Notes: a model not told the origin generated them from the letters alone. Shown: positions 41,701 through 52,980, counted from the stretch's first letter. The stretch is 64,000 nucleotides of DNA from Eutreptiella sp. 'Long Island Sound 2002' (GCA_964036045.1 OZ038378.1:165826549-165890548), one strand, 5' to 3'. Numbers and translations: made by a program.

Positions 41701-42225
41701 TCCCTCCCCTCAACCAGAGGGTACCAGCGACCGGGTTCGTGCTGTTCTCGAGTCCATGACCGACCCCTCCCCCTCGCTCACCGACCTGTTGATGGTACTA
41801 GATAAGCTGGAATGGCCCACCAGACCGAGCTCGGACCTCAGTCCGCATGTGTCTGTGCAATGCCCACAGGTGGTACTGCCCCTGTCAGTGGTGTTCCTTA
41901 CGCGTTGGACCACGTGCCATGTACAGAGCTGGCGCATGCTGGCACGTGGCCGCCTACCATTGCGAATGCCCCCCCCCCCCCCCCCACCGCGCGCTGGGCC
42001 CCCACGGTGACCTTCCTGGTCCACCCCAACCTCCGGGACCCAACTATGGCTCACCTAGTACAGGTGCAACCAGGCCCGCTGATCGTTCTGACCATGGCCT
42101 CTGAGTTGCATCCCCTGCTTCAGTGGCTCCCTCGACCCATGAATACGCTTGCCATCCGACACCATGTGCTCCTGTGGGATCCAGCAGTGGTCCACACCTT
42201 ACCAACACAGTACCACTTCCAGTAA
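38755..42225 (+). pseudogene. Non-LTR-type RT / RNase H protein, frame broken at two C runs (unit A)
   Basis: Three frames join into one protein. The first (38755-39315) carries a zinc ribbon (CWACG ... CSHC). At the C run 39306-39315 the frame changes and continues with CPHCGR, a second CxxC site. Next come RT motif B (YAQGNTFSANGYQGG), the catalytic YSDDG at ~39953, a GIPIF segment and a thumb ending HAGGVGCPSLPL. RNase H follows with Asp (TDGAL, 40739), Glu (DAEWLAKL, 40859), Asp (LADD, 40928) and a degenerate last motif (HDTGHTHTLALL). A CDYC...H...H finger lies near 41425. A second C run (41969-41985) breaks the frame again before a plausible C-terminus ending at 42225. RT motif A is not obvious. 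An upstream stretch (38404-38697) is in frame but cut off by a TGA. Relative to unit B, 21 bp are missing near 39554. Confidence 0.7.
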
Positions 42226-42603
42226 ATCGACACGCCACGCTTTGCATGCATGTACGCCTGCCTGCCTTGCCTCGTTGTTCCGACCCCTTCCGGCACCAGC
42301 ACACGCACAACTGCACTAGGAGGTGTATGCCCCGCTCCCAGACCGCGTGGTATGGGAGTGAGTGAGGTGCGCCAGAGCCTGACCTCCCCAGAGCAAGGCA
42401 CTCCATGGGCCCCTAAAGCCCTCTTCGGATCGGGAAGACAAGCTCAAAGCCCAAAGCCCCCACTCTGTGCGCGTGGAGCCTCTGGCAACCAGTTCCCATC
42501 AACAGCAGACAACCCTGTAACAAAAAGAAGAACAACCACATACATGTGGAAGTACTAACCAGCATATTCACCTAACCTTTGTTGCCAAAGCCCCCCCCCC
42601 CCC
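42226..42603. other. Probable 3' region of the RT/RNase H element (unit A)
   Basis: There is no long conserved frame. It ends at a long C run (42591-42603), a plausible 3' end of the element. Equivalent to 52460-52841 in unit B. Confidence 0.4.
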
Positions 42604-42757
42604 TCATTCCTGCTCTTTTTGAAGTTATGTGTTTTTGAGTGGTTGCAATGCAGTAGCTCTTGGTAGGTGGCTGTGTTAAACAAGGTTAGTCTACCAAAGG
42701 TTCCACCTACACTTTCTCTCGGCTCACTTTAATTAGATCTCAAACCCCCCCCCCCCT
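42604..42757. repeat. Dispersed C-run-terminated repeat, first copy (unit A)
   Basis: Contains CTTTTTGAAGTTATGTGTTT, AGCTCTTGGTAGGTGGCTG, CCAAAGGTTCCACCTACAC and TTAGATCTCAA, ending in a C run. A second copy in tandem follows at 42775-42967. Relatives are at 7300-7560 and in unit B. Confidence 0.8.
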
Positions 42758-42774
42758 GCTGACAGTGGCTCTGA

Positions 42775-42967
42775 CAGTGTGTGTTTTGTTTTCTCACGCC
42801 AATTTGCATCGTCTTTCCTTCCTGCTCTTTTTGAAGTTATGTGTTTTTGAGTGATTGCAATCCAATAGCTCTTGGTAGGTGGCTGTGTTAAACAAGATTA
42901 GTCTGCCAAAGGTTCCACCTACACTTTCTCTCAGCTCATTTTAGTTAGATCTCAACCCCCCCCCCCC
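42775..42967. repeat. Dispersed C-run-terminated repeat, second copy (unit A)
   Basis: Same word order as 42604-42757, preceded by a CTCTGACAGTG word and CAATTTGCATCGTCTTTCC. Compared with unit B, about 90 bp upstream of it are missing here. Confidence 0.8.
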
Positions 42968-43052
42968 ACCCAGTAGATTGTCGCGGCCAAGTGCCATCGG
43001 CAGCAACATCTCAGGCTTTTGTCCATCCCCCCCCCCCTCACTCACCCCAAAT

Positions 43053-43146
43053 ACTTTTGTCCCTTGTTGTTAGAAGCAAATGAACCCATATGTGAAAACA
43101 TTCGTTTGCAGAGGATGGGAGGCAAATGAACGGGAGTCAGTATTTA
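43053..43146. repeat. 94-bp direct repeat, left copy (unit A)
   Basis: Includes AATGAACCCATATGTGAAAA, GAGGATGGGAGGCAAATGAA and CGGGAGTCAGTATTTA. The matching copy is at 44726-44819, so the pair brackets 1.6 kb holding two ORFs. Confidence 0.88.
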
Positions 43147-43164
43147 AGAACCCTAGTGCCCAGA

Positions 43165-43380
43165 CGATGCCGCCGGTATGCTTTGGGAACGGGATACGCT
43201 AGGAAGTCCGGTGAGCCCCTAGGGTTCTGCCCAAAGGAGGGGCCGTGCGCAAGCACGGGGGCACATCCTCCCGGCGTGAGACGTTCTTCACGCTGGCGGC
43301 GATCAGCCCTCCCGGTGTTGTCCGGGGCCGCTTTGTTGGGGGCCACCAGCGGCATGTAAGCCGCCTCCCCTCTTGAAGCG
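43165..43380 (+). other. Possible structured RNA region (unit A)
   Basis: A GC-rich block with nested complementary segments. CCGTGC-GCAA-GCACGG (43243-43258) is a perfect stem with a GNRA loop, enclosed by GGAGG (43236) and CCTCC (43267). GCGTGA and TCACGC (43274-43293) form a second stem. CTAGG and CCTAG pair upstream. No known RNA family is recognised. Unit B has the same sequence at 53481-53696. Confidence 0.25.
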
Positions 43381-43410
43381 CAGAGCCTCTTCCTGTACCG
43401 TCATAGGCTA

Positions 43411-44241
43411 ATGGTCTGCACACAGCAGCCAGATTTTTCTGCAGCCCTGTCCATTCAAAGCACGTTCCCTGTGAACAGTGCAGTTACATACTTGCCTAAG
43501 GAGAAGTCTGCTGAGTCATTTGTTACGGATTTGAGGGCTGCCGTGTCGAACTGCGATACTGTGGCACCAATCCAGTGGGAACGAGTGTGTGAAGACCTTG
43601 CAGATGGTTTTCCAGTAGATTGTACGGGAAGGAGGTATGTAGATCAAGAAGAGGAGGCCACCCAACCAGAGGAAGAGGACGGTGAGTCCCAGAACCCCCC
43701 CCCCCCCCAAAAGTCAACCGGCAAGCAGGGGGACGGCACCCCCGCCAAGGCCAAGAAATCAAAGGCTGGAGCAAGCCCCTCACAGCAAAGCCCCAAGCCT
43801 GGATCAACGCCTCCACCCAACAAGGCGTTGGGCACGTTTGTGGCCCATTTCACACCGTGCCAGCAGACACAGAATGGACGTGGTGTCACTAGTGGTGCTA
43901 ACAGTGAGATGCCTGGTGACTAGGCACCACAAGCAAATGGTGGGCAGTTTATTGGTAAGGGTGCCAAACCAAAGGCACCTGGCCTGAGGAAGCGGCGCGA
44001 GAGTGACAGTGGTGTGTGCTCTGACTGCTGTGATGTATGTTTTCCTTGTTACACGTCTGAATGTCGTTCTGAATTGTCTCTGCAGGTACTATTGACGTTT
44101 TGCGCACTGCTTTTTTGTGTTTTACTAAAGCTGCAAGAACTTTCCCCCACGTTAAGGTATTTCCCGGAATACACGGTTCGTTTTTACATTTTTGTAAAGC
44201 TGGAAGAAATTTCGCCCAGAGGTCTCAACAATGGCAAATAG
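43411..44241 (+). CDS. Candidate protein: acidic, Pro/Lys-rich, Cys-rich end; in-frame TAG (unit A)
   Basis: The frame opens MVCTQQPDFSAAL and contains a globular-looking stretch (LPKEKSAESFVTDLRAAVSN), an acidic segment (QEEEATQPEEEDGE) and a Pro/Lys/Ser-rich linker. A TAG at 43921-43923 interrupts it, yet the same frame stays open with matching composition (GKGAKPKAPGLRKRRES) into a Cys-rich motif, CSDCCDVCFPCYTSEC. A CTGCAG|GTACTA donor-like site follows at ~44085. Both units carry the TAG, so it predates the duplication. The family is not recognised. Confidence 0.35.
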
Positions 44242-44259
44242 AGACTTCGATTATGATGC

Positions 44260-44802
44260 ATGAATTTGAGTGACTGTCAATTGACAGTTATTGGGCACAC
44301 ACATGGTGCATCAACCTTTGCCAAGTGTGTGCTACCCTACTTCTTGCACTGCATTGCCTCGGTGGATGATACATTTGTGTGTAACACTGGAAAGGTTTGT
44401 TGTATTCCAGAAACCAGGTTTCTGTCTTCCTCTGCTTTTTCAGTATGCATGCATGCTTATTGTGTTTTGACAACTGGGGTGTGGTTACATGAGAATAGCA
44501 TTTTAGATAAACAGAGATACTCATTTTTTCCTACCAGGTGCAAGGAGTCCCCTAGGTGCAGAATTCATACCCTGTTTTTCGGTGTACTCACAAGGGGCCA
44601 GTATGGCTCCGCGGAGCCCAGCCTGTGGGTAGAGGGGTGGGCAGTTAGCGTGGCCGAAGTAGAGGCGATGCCACGGGGAACCATGGGGCGCCTCTCCACG
44701 ACCGAGTGCACCTACCTACCTACCTACTTTTCTCCCCTGTTGTCAGACGCGAATGAACCCATATGTGAAAACATTTGTTTGCAGAGGATGGGAGGCAAAT
44801 GA
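44260..44802 (+). CDS. Candidate ORF, 180 codons, unknown (unit A)
   Basis: Opens MNLSDCQLTVIGHTHGAST, is Cys-rich, and ends inside the right 94-bp repeat. It is nearly identical in unit B (54576-55118), which only reflects the recent duplication. No domain is recognised. Some of it may be intronic sequence. Confidence 0.2.
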   Translation: MNLSDCQLTVIGHTHGASTFAKCVLPYFLHCIASVDDTFVCNTGKVCCIPETRFLSSSAFSVCMHAYCVLTTGVWLHENSILDKQRYSFFPTRCKESPRCRIHTLFFGVLTRGQYGSAEPSLWVEGWAVSVAEVEAMPRGTMGRLSTTECTYLPTYFSPLLSDANEPICENICLQRMGGK

Positions 44803-44819
44803 ACGGGAGTCAGTATTTA
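44726..44819. repeat. 94-bp direct repeat, right copy (unit A)
   Basis: Partner of 43053-43146, with a few substitutions (for example ACATTTGTTTGC for ACATTCGTTTGC). It is preceded by a (CTAC)4 run. Confidence 0.88.
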
Positions 44820-45663
44820 GGGTTTTTTGTTTCAAAGCCGCTCAAGACAATCACATGCACACATACGTGTCACACGTACATGGGGTTGCAGCAGATGCGT
44901 TGTATGTTGCTCAGAACCTTTGCTGAAGTCATGGTTGCCCCAATGGTCATCGGCTCAGCTCTTCGCTGCTGTAGGGTACCAAGCTCCAGCATACTCTAGC
45001 ATACTCTGGTAATTGTGCCTTGGTGGCAAGCAATCTTTGCCATGCAACTGCTAACACGAAGATTGCGCAACAACACATCAAAGGGATACAAAGGGTCCAT
45101 TCAACAGGACACAAAAAGTAACGACAAATAGGGCAGTGACAATACAATCAAATCGAAATCATTGCATGTATGTTGGGTCAGAGCTTGAATTACAGTTTGC
45201 AACTGGCCCCTGACTGCTAGTGGCAAATCCCGTCGGTTATTTACTGCCAACTGCTTTCCTTCGCAGACTGCCATCAATTACACCTGTGTTGCCAATGGCC
45301 AACTCTCTACAACCTTGAACCAACCCTGCACAACCCTCACTCACATTTATTCCCCGCCAATGCTATGCACATCCCCGACAGCCCTCATCAGTCTCATCAG
45401 CCCCTAACAGACTGTATGAACTCTCAGCAATCTGTACCTGCACTTTCACAAACCTCATCACTCCTCTACGACACTCATCAGACCACATCAACCTTCACCA
45501 ATCTTCATCAATCCTCCCCGACAACTTTTTACATTGCACGGCCATCCATGCGGCCCAAGCATGCAAAACTGATCAACACAAATACACATCAGATGCGAAC
45601 CGCAATACAATCGTTTGCTTTGCCAATAGCAACACAACGCAGATTTGCTGGTCGCTATCACAG
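44820..45663. other. Intron-like sequence before the truncated kinase exon (unit A)
   Basis: CA-rich with many CATCA words (45380-45520). It has no supported gene. Equivalent to 55136-55979 in unit B. Confidence 0.4.
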
Positions 45664-45684
45664 CTGACGAAGGAGCTGATGGAC
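45664..45684 (+). pseudogene. Truncated kinase hinge exon at the duplication breakpoint
   Basis: After the CTATCACAG acceptor only seven codons (LTKELMD) remain before unit B begins. The full exon is at 55980-56069. No donor follows closely, so this copy cannot be spliced normally. Confidence 0.65.
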
Positions 45685-45725
45685 GGGAGAATTATGCTTG
45701 AGAGCTTTCTTTCCTTCTGCTCCAG

Positions 45726-45790
45726 GCCGTGGTGATGGAGTCGTGGAGCCCTACTCTGTATACTACAACAACGACACCGATTCCTTGTGG
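45726..45790 (+). CDS. Pseudokinase exon, strands beta-4/beta-5 (unit B copy)
   Basis: Same 65-base exon as 35532-35596 with the same acceptor and GTGTGC donor. This copy lies upstream of the intact next exon (55980) and is the more likely one to be used in a full transcript. Confidence 0.6.
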
Positions 45791-46506
45791 GTGTGCCTCT
45801 TCCAATTGTAGCTTTTGCATTTTGGGATGAGTGTCATAAAAAATGCATGCACACTACAGGGCATAGGGCATAGGGCATGACATTGTTGCGAACATCCATG
45901 ATAGTGGTGCTCAAAATAGCCAGAATTGTGTAAACCATCCGTGTAAATGCCCCACTTCATTGCTACATCAGCCTCAAACACCACAATGTTGAACGGAAAT
46001 GCCCAGTGGCCATGTTTCATACTGCTGTTGAGATCAGCCAGTAGCGACAGCATGCCCCATGTTCAGCTTTTTTCTGCTATAGTGAAGCCCCACATACCAA
46101 ATCCTTCTGAAACCTGCTCCACCCCAAAATTGCAGGAGGTCACACCTTTTTGCACCAGCAATAATTGTGGCAGTGATTGTACATATACTCACCCCAGTAA
46201 TTGCTGCTTGTGTGGCTTGCGACTGTGTACCATCATCTGCATCGTGAAAGCATCTTGAACAGTTGAAAAAAGACGGTCCAAATATCCCCCAAATCAGCCC
46301 CCCCGCCCCCTACTCTGTGCGCTGTCAGCTGTAGCTTGCACCGCTAGGCAGTGCCCTGTCGCCTCTGAGATGGCGTGTCAACCTTGGGAAGTCCTGAGGG
46401 GAAGGGGTGTACAAGCGCAAGCAACGGCCGCGGTGGCCGCCCCCACCCCCCCTACGCTCGCCAGTCACCAATCCAGCGACGCGTTCCCTCCCACCCTCCA
46501 CCCCTG

Positions 46507-46632
46507 CACGTCAGTCGGCGATCCGGCGGTGCAACTTCCCCCACTCCTCCTCCCGCTCACGTCAGTCGGCGATCCGGCGGTGCAGCTACCCGCCACTCCT
46601 CCTCCCGCGCACGTCAGTCGGCGATCCGGCGG
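46507..46632. repeat. 51-bp minisatellite, 2.5 copies (unit B)
   Basis: As at 36313-36438. Here it is followed by 20 bp (TGCTGCTCTTGAATCCCCTG) missing from unit A. Confidence 0.85.
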
Positions 46633-46916
46633 TGCTGCTCTTGAATCCCCTGCCCTCCTCTGCACTCCTCCCAGCCACACTTGTCCAGCACTCCTGAGAA
46701 CGTTATGCTGGACCCTACGGGCCCAGACACCGATCCCTCACCCCTGCCCCACTCCCTCAACCCCCCCCTCACATCCCACAGGGCGACGCTCCGTCCAGTT
46801 CGGGCTCGTCTCGGTGAATCGGCTGGCCAGTATATGGCGTCCGAGGCGACCTTTCAACCCCTTTCCTCGCCCTCTTCGTTCAGTCACCATGCCTCCGGCT
46901 GCAGCAGTGGTCCCAG

Positions 46917-48599
46917 ATGTCACAGCGGATGCCTTCTGCGCTCTTTCTCCGCCAGATCGCCTTGCGGCCGTCACCCCCAGAGATAGCCTCCCCTGCACTG
47001 GGCCGCCTGGAATCCGCTGGCCCGCGAACTGCTGCTGACCCTCCACCACCATCCCTCAGGCGTCCTATGCGCAGGCGCCCTGCTGATGACGCGTTCCTGG
47101 GGTCCGTATGCCTCATGTGGGCAGCAGCCACTGACTCCCTGGCGCATCTTGACATGGAGTCGCTGCGCAACCACGCGGGCAAGACATTGTGGCTCACCTA
47201 CATCATGGCCATCGACACCCTGGTGGCATTCCACGCACAGGCGACGCCGGCCCAGTTAACTGACCTGCACTCCGAGGCCTCTCTTTTCGCTGCACGTTAT
47301 GGGGACCAGAGCCTATGCACGCTCAGCCAAGACGAATTCCTGATGGTCCTGTCGGGAGAGCATGATCTGAAGCCCCCTGTAATGAGACTCCCTGTGATAT
47401 ACTGGCTGCTCAGCTGGGCAGCCAAGCAATCTGGGTCCGCACTGGCGTGCCCAGACCTACTACCTGCGGACCCCCCCGACGCCTGTACCCACCAACTGCG
47501 TCCTCACGTCCGCTCAATGGGTCAAGGAGCTGCGCGCCCACGGCCCTGATGGCGATGGCAAGCTGTGTCACCCAGGTCTCCTGATGCGGCTGTACGCCTC
47601 CAAAGAGCGCTCGTGAGACATCGGAGGATCCATGGCTGCTTCAGCTCCGTTCCCTGTCGTCAGCCGACTCTTCGGATTTCCTCTAAAGCGGAAGAGCATG
47701 CCCAGCCACTGCTGACATTGGCGCGTGCTCATCAACTCGGCTCCAAAGCGTACGGCCACATCAACGGGGTACGGACTACGGCGGCATTGGTGGGTGTGGC
47801 CAAGTCCCTGTGGCTCACCTGCCCTTCGTACCGCCAACCGATGTTGCGCGCAGATTTGGCCCGCTACGTTGAGATTGTCGAGGAGCACTACGAGAACAAC
47901 AACCTGCAGGACCTGAAGACGAAATCCATGGAGGAAATCGTACAGCTAATCGAACAGCCTGGCTCCCGGACCCTGCTCTTTGGCGACGTCGCCCGCCAGC
48001 TGGCGATGCACGACGCAGTGTCTGACCGAGTCTCCCAGAGTCTCCTAGTCGTCTCGTCCGAAGACACGTTCCGCCAGGCCCTGGTTCAGACATACCGCGG
48101 CATCGAGACCAAAGCGGGCGTGACGCAGATCACGCAAACCCTCAAGAAGGAGCTCACGAGCCGTGTCTCCGACGCGGCCTTTGACTGGGTGCTCCGTCGT
48201 GGCGCCACTTCAGCCAGCCCGTCGTCTGGGCCCCCCTCCACCGCCCCGCAGCAACCGGTTCCTCGCCTCGTCGCACCCGGCCTTCAGGACGCCTTGCTCC
48301 CCCCAGCATCCAAGACCGCAGCCACGACGCCCCGCCCTACCCCTCCAGGTCGCCGCCTGATCATGCTTCGGGACCTTGATTCCATCGGGGAAGCTCACCT
48401 CATGGCTGCCAGCGTGCAACTCACGCACCTCCTCCTCACACCCATCGCCCTCACACCCCATATGATTCATCGCCGGGTTGGTGTCGCCACCATAGACGAG
48501 TCCGTACGGGCCTCCCTCTTTACCTCCAGCGCAGATCGTACATACCTGGACACCAGCACCGTCCCGCCCCAGTGGTCGGTGACCTTGGCCAGCACTTAG
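46917..48599 (+). pseudogene. ORF1-like region of the RT/RNase H element (unit B)
   Basis: Copy of 36703-38385 with the same in-frame TGA (47547-47549) and the same apparent frameshift near the seven-C run. The breaks therefore predate the duplication. A few amino-acid changes separate the units. Confidence 0.4.
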
Positions 48600-48968
48600 C
48601 GCGACGGCTCCCCGGTTGTGATGTCCAGCGACATGTGCGATGCCTCAAGGACCGCCCCCTCGTCTTCCCAGTCCACTCCAAAGGACAATCCCAGGAAGAA
48701 CAACAAGCGCCAGCTCCCGGCGGACCTCCCCGACGCCCGACGGACACGTCCGCCCCAGTGGGACCCGGCTGATGAAGCCGTCGTCGTCGCACGGCCCGGC
48801 CAGTGGCATCCCCAACTCCCTACGCCGTGGCCTCAGACGGCTCCGCCTCCAGCACCAGGGGGTGCCCGTGGGGTTGACATTGCCCCTTTCGACGGCACTA
48901 CGCGCCGCTGACTGCACCTCCCCAGAGTTCTCCCACGCGCAGTCACCCCCTTTACCCTGCTCTTACGT

Positions 48969-51900
48969 GTGGCTTCGTCCGTGGCGGAAACCCACATGCT
49001 CCATCATGCGACCACCCAACTACCAGACCGTCTCCGCACTTTCCTGTCCTCCCTTCCTTCAGAGCAGTCAGGATCAATCGAAGTTGCGGGCCCGTGGACG
49101 GCATGCTGGGCCTGTGGCACCCTCTTTGCTTCCCCTCCCGACTACCCACCCCCCCAATGCTCCCACTGCTCCGTCCGTGGCGGACTCGCTCTCCTGCAAC
49201 CCCCCCTCCTCTCTCCCACGCATGAGGCTCAGCTTCGTGTCAACGCGCGCGCCCGCCTCCCACACGCTGTCTGGCGCCCACTGCTGATAACCCCCCCATC
49301 CCTGTGGCATATGGTCCTCACCTGCACACTTCAATGGCTGTCGGACACTCACACCCACCTGCGCCGCCATCAGGAGGTAGCGCTTGTATCTCCCCCTTTC
49401 TTCGCCCCCCAGGGCAGCCTGCTCTGGTTTTTGGACGCGCAGCGACAGCTTCCTTCGGCGCCGTCGGGCGTGCTCACCTACGCGCGCCGAGGGAATGAAT
49501 GGTTCCCGGACTGCAACCCCCCCCCCCCCTGACGTTTACATCATTGCCCCCCATTGTCCCCACTGTGGCCGGCCCGAGCGCCGTGCAGCAGTCGTGCATG
49601 GCCCGGCAGGCCCCACCCACTTCCCGGCATTATTCTGCTCCTCCCCCCGACCCCTTAGCGCGACCTGCCGCGCGGAAGTGGCGAGAAGCCCTGCCACAGG
49701 TTCAGAAGCGCATGCAGCCAAGACCAAACTCGACCGCACGCTCGAGGCATCGGCGCTGTACCCACCCGACTACTTCGCGTACCGGGATGAGCTCCGAGCG
49801 GCCGAACTTGCCCTGGTCAGTCGCGCCGCTTGCACTTCCTCTTTAGAAGTCTACGGATCCGTGGCCCGCTGCGGGTGGGACGAATCCGACGCTTACTTGC
49901 GAAAGCAGAGGGACCACGTCCAGCCCCTGTGCACCAGACTCAGTCCCGCATGGAACTATGGGGAGTGGGCGGCGGGCTTCTACTCACAGCTCCGCATACG
50001 AGTAGTGTCCGCGGACGGTCTTACGCAGGGATACACACCAGAGGAGGGTTACGCACAGGGCAACACCTTCTCAGCTAATGGGTACCAGGGAGGTTCCGTC
50101 CTCGCCTCCTCAGCCCTCCCCTTCCCCCGGCACATCCACATCCCCCCATGGCCCTCACCCGCAGCCATACCCGTCAACAGGGTGAGCTACAGCGACGACG
50201 GAGCCTTTTTCGAGCCCACAATAGCGCTCGTATCGGACGTTGCAACGGAGTGTGTCCGCGCGACACTACACACCGACGGTGTCCCCAACATGGACAAGCT
50301 GGAGTTCAGCTACCACACCCTCAGCGCCGCGGGACTCCCACGTCCTGAAATCGTGGACGTGCCCAGGCTCAAGACACGCACCCTCCCCACCCCCCCCCTG
50401 ATAGTAGGCATACCCATTTTCCACACACTCAAACCCACGGACAAGCTCAACGACCTGCTGCGAGCGTTTCGCACGGTGTACCACTTCATATGTGACAAGT
50501 CCATGGCCCCCCTCTTGATGATTCGCTCCTTTATTGCATTTGCCCTGTCCCGCTGGGACTTTGTTTTCTCCGGTTTGCTGGCCAGTCCAGACTGGCTCCA
50601 GGATATGCACGTCTATGCACGCAGAGCGTATCGCACGGCCTTCTCTCTACCCCTGTGGACATGCAACGCCTTCCTCCACCTCCCGCTTCACGCCGGTGGT
50701 GTCGGCTGCCCATCACTCCCCCTGCGCAACCTATGCCTCCTCACCCTGACCTACCTGCATGCGTCGGTCAGCCGCAACCCCCTGTCGCCTGCGTCTGCAG
50801 CGTATCTGCTGGCCACCCATGCGCCGTTTTCAAAAGGCCAGGCCTTGCGCACAAGCCTAGCAACTCTGCACACTCGCGTCCACACACACCCCTTCCCTCA
50901 CCTCCATGACATGCGCGTCCATACGCACATCGCCTCCGACCTCCCCATGCCAGGCGACCTGTGGATTGTCACAGATGGGGCCCTGACCGGCCACAGGCTG
51001 GGAGGGGGCATCGTCTTCTTTCACCCCCAACTAGGCGTGCTCAAGTCGTTCAGCTTTGGCATTCACGTGGTCGCGGCCACATCCGCTGATGCTGAATGGC
51101 TGGCCAAGTTGGTCGCCCGCGACCTCCTACAAGACTGGGATGGCCAAGCCTTTTTCTTGGCAGATGACACCGCATCCATGCACTGCGCGTTCACTAAAGC
51201 CCCCCCCCCCCTTGCCACACTCCTCAACCACCTCTTCCGCCAAGTGATCACGGCCACTGTGGGAGCCCACGAGTTTTGGGTACGTGCACAGCACGACACG
51301 GGACACACTCACACGTTGGCCTTGCTCCAGCGAGAAGCACACCACCTCGCAGCGAAAGGGGCCTCCCAGGCGCTACCTTTCACTGCACCACTCCTCCCCC
51401 TGTTGGGCAGGGCGGCTCTGGCCACCTACAGGGGACGGCTTCTCTTAAATGCTCAGCACAGCATAGCGCTACTCCATGACCAGACACTGGTCCGAGACGC
51501 GTCACTCAGTGCATCATGGGACACATCAATCCGGAGCGCGGCGACGTTTGCGGCCATGATCCTGAACTCCTCCCTCCCCAGGGCTCCCCTTGTCCTGGCC
51601 TTGCGCCTGAGAGCGCTGTTGTTCAGCCCGCCACCTGCCACAGTTCATTATTACACCTGCGACTACTGTGACGCGCACGTGGATCACCCCTGGTTCCACG
51701 TGACACACACCCGCCCCTCATTTCTCTTGCGCAGCCAGTGGGCGTTTGTCCGAGTCCTCTCGACCCTACCCAAGCTGGCAGGTTCCTTCCCGCCCGACGG
51801 GACCACGGTGGTTATGCCGAGCATCAACACTTCGGTCTCCGTGGCCCTGGAGACCGACCAGCGACTGCCCTCCCCCCTCCCGACCCACAGATGGACAGTT

Positions 51901-52459
51901 TTTTCGCCCACGGGCCTTGTGAAGCACGTCCGCCCTCCCTCCCCTCAACCAGAGGGTACCAGCGACCGGGTTCGTGCTGTTCTCGAGTCCATGACCGACC
52001 CCTCCCCCTCGCTCACCGACCTGTTGATGGTACTAGATAAGCTGGAATGGCCCACCAGACCGAGCTCGGACCTCAGTCCGCATGTGTCTGTGCAATGCCC
52101 ACAGGTGGTACTGCCCCTGTCAGTGGTGTTCGTTGCGCGTTGGACCACGTGCCATGTACAGAGCTGGCGCATGCTGGCACGTGGCCGCCTACCATTGCGA
52201 ATGCCCCCCCCCCCCCCCCACCGCGCGCTGGGCCCCCACGGTGACCTTCCTGGTCCACCCCAACCTCCGGGACCCAACTATGGCTCACCTAGTACAGGTG
52301 CAACCAGGCCCGCTGATCGTTCTGACCATGGCCTCTGAGTTGCATCCCCTGCTTCAGTGGCTCCCTGGACCCATGAATACGCTTGCCATCCGACACCATG
52401 TGCTCCTGTGGGATCCAGCAGTGGTCCACACCTTACCAACACAGGACCACTTCCAGTAA
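48969..52459 (+). pseudogene. Non-LTR-type RT / RNase H protein, frame broken at two C runs (unit B)
   Basis: Copy of 38755-42225 and more complete: it keeps the seven codons (DYFAYRD) lost in unit A. The first frame break lies at the C run near 49517. The RT part (YAQGN, YSDDG), RNase H (TDGAL, DAEWLAKL, LADD) and the CDYC finger are intact in the long frame 49384-52338. The second C run (52204-52219) has one C fewer than in unit A, so the frame after it differs between units. The likely C-terminus is the frame ending at 52459. Confidence 0.7.
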
Positions 52460-52841
52460 ATCGACACGCCACGCTTTGCATGCATGTACGCCTGCCTGCC
52501 TTGCCTCGTTGTTCCGACCCCTTCCGGCACCAGCACACGCACAACTGCACTAGGAGGTGTATGCCCCGCTCCCAGACCGCGTGGTATGGGAGTGAGTGAG
52601 GTGCGCCAGAGCCTGACTTCCCCAGAGCAAGGCACTCCATGGGCCCCTAAAGCCCTCTTCGGATCGGGAAGACAAGCTCAAAGCCCAAAGCCCCCACTCT
52701 GTGCGCGTGGAGCCTCTGGCAACCAGTTCCCATCAACAACAGACAACCCTGTAACAAAAAGAAGAACAACCACATACATGTGGAAGTACTAACCAGCATA
52801 TTCACCTAACCTTTGTTGCCAAAGCCCCCCCCCCCCCCCCT

Positions 52842-52980
52842 CATTCCTGCTCTTTTTGAAGTTATGTGTTTTTGAGTGGTTGGAATGCAGTAGCTCTTGG
52901 TAGGTGGCTGTGTCTACCAAAGGTTCCACCTACACTTTCTCTCGGCTCACTTTAATTAGATCTCAACCCCCCCCCCCCCC
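52842..52980. repeat. Dispersed C-run-terminated repeat, first copy (unit B)
   Basis: Equivalent to 42604-42757, with about 17 bp missing around TGTGTCTACC. It ends in a C16-type run. Confidence 0.8.

Larger units (their letters stand above)
35491..45684. repeat. 10.2-kb tandem duplication, unit A
   Basis: Starts at GGGAGAATTATGCTTGAGAG and ends at AGGAGCTGATGGAC, where unit B starts with the same GGGAGAATTATG. The two units are nearly identical apart from a 20-bp insertion in B near 46633, a 21-bp loss in A near 39554, a ~90-bp loss in A near 42757, a small loss in B near 52913 and C-run lengths. Both breakpoints fall in one host gene: just before an exon on the left and inside an exon on the right. 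Confidence 0.93.

Noticed and set aside
44260-44400. Kinase glycine-rich loop (VIGHTHGAST)
   Set aside because: The glycine spacing does not fit GxGxxG, the segment lies downstream of the beta-4 exon within the unit, and no splice sites support it.
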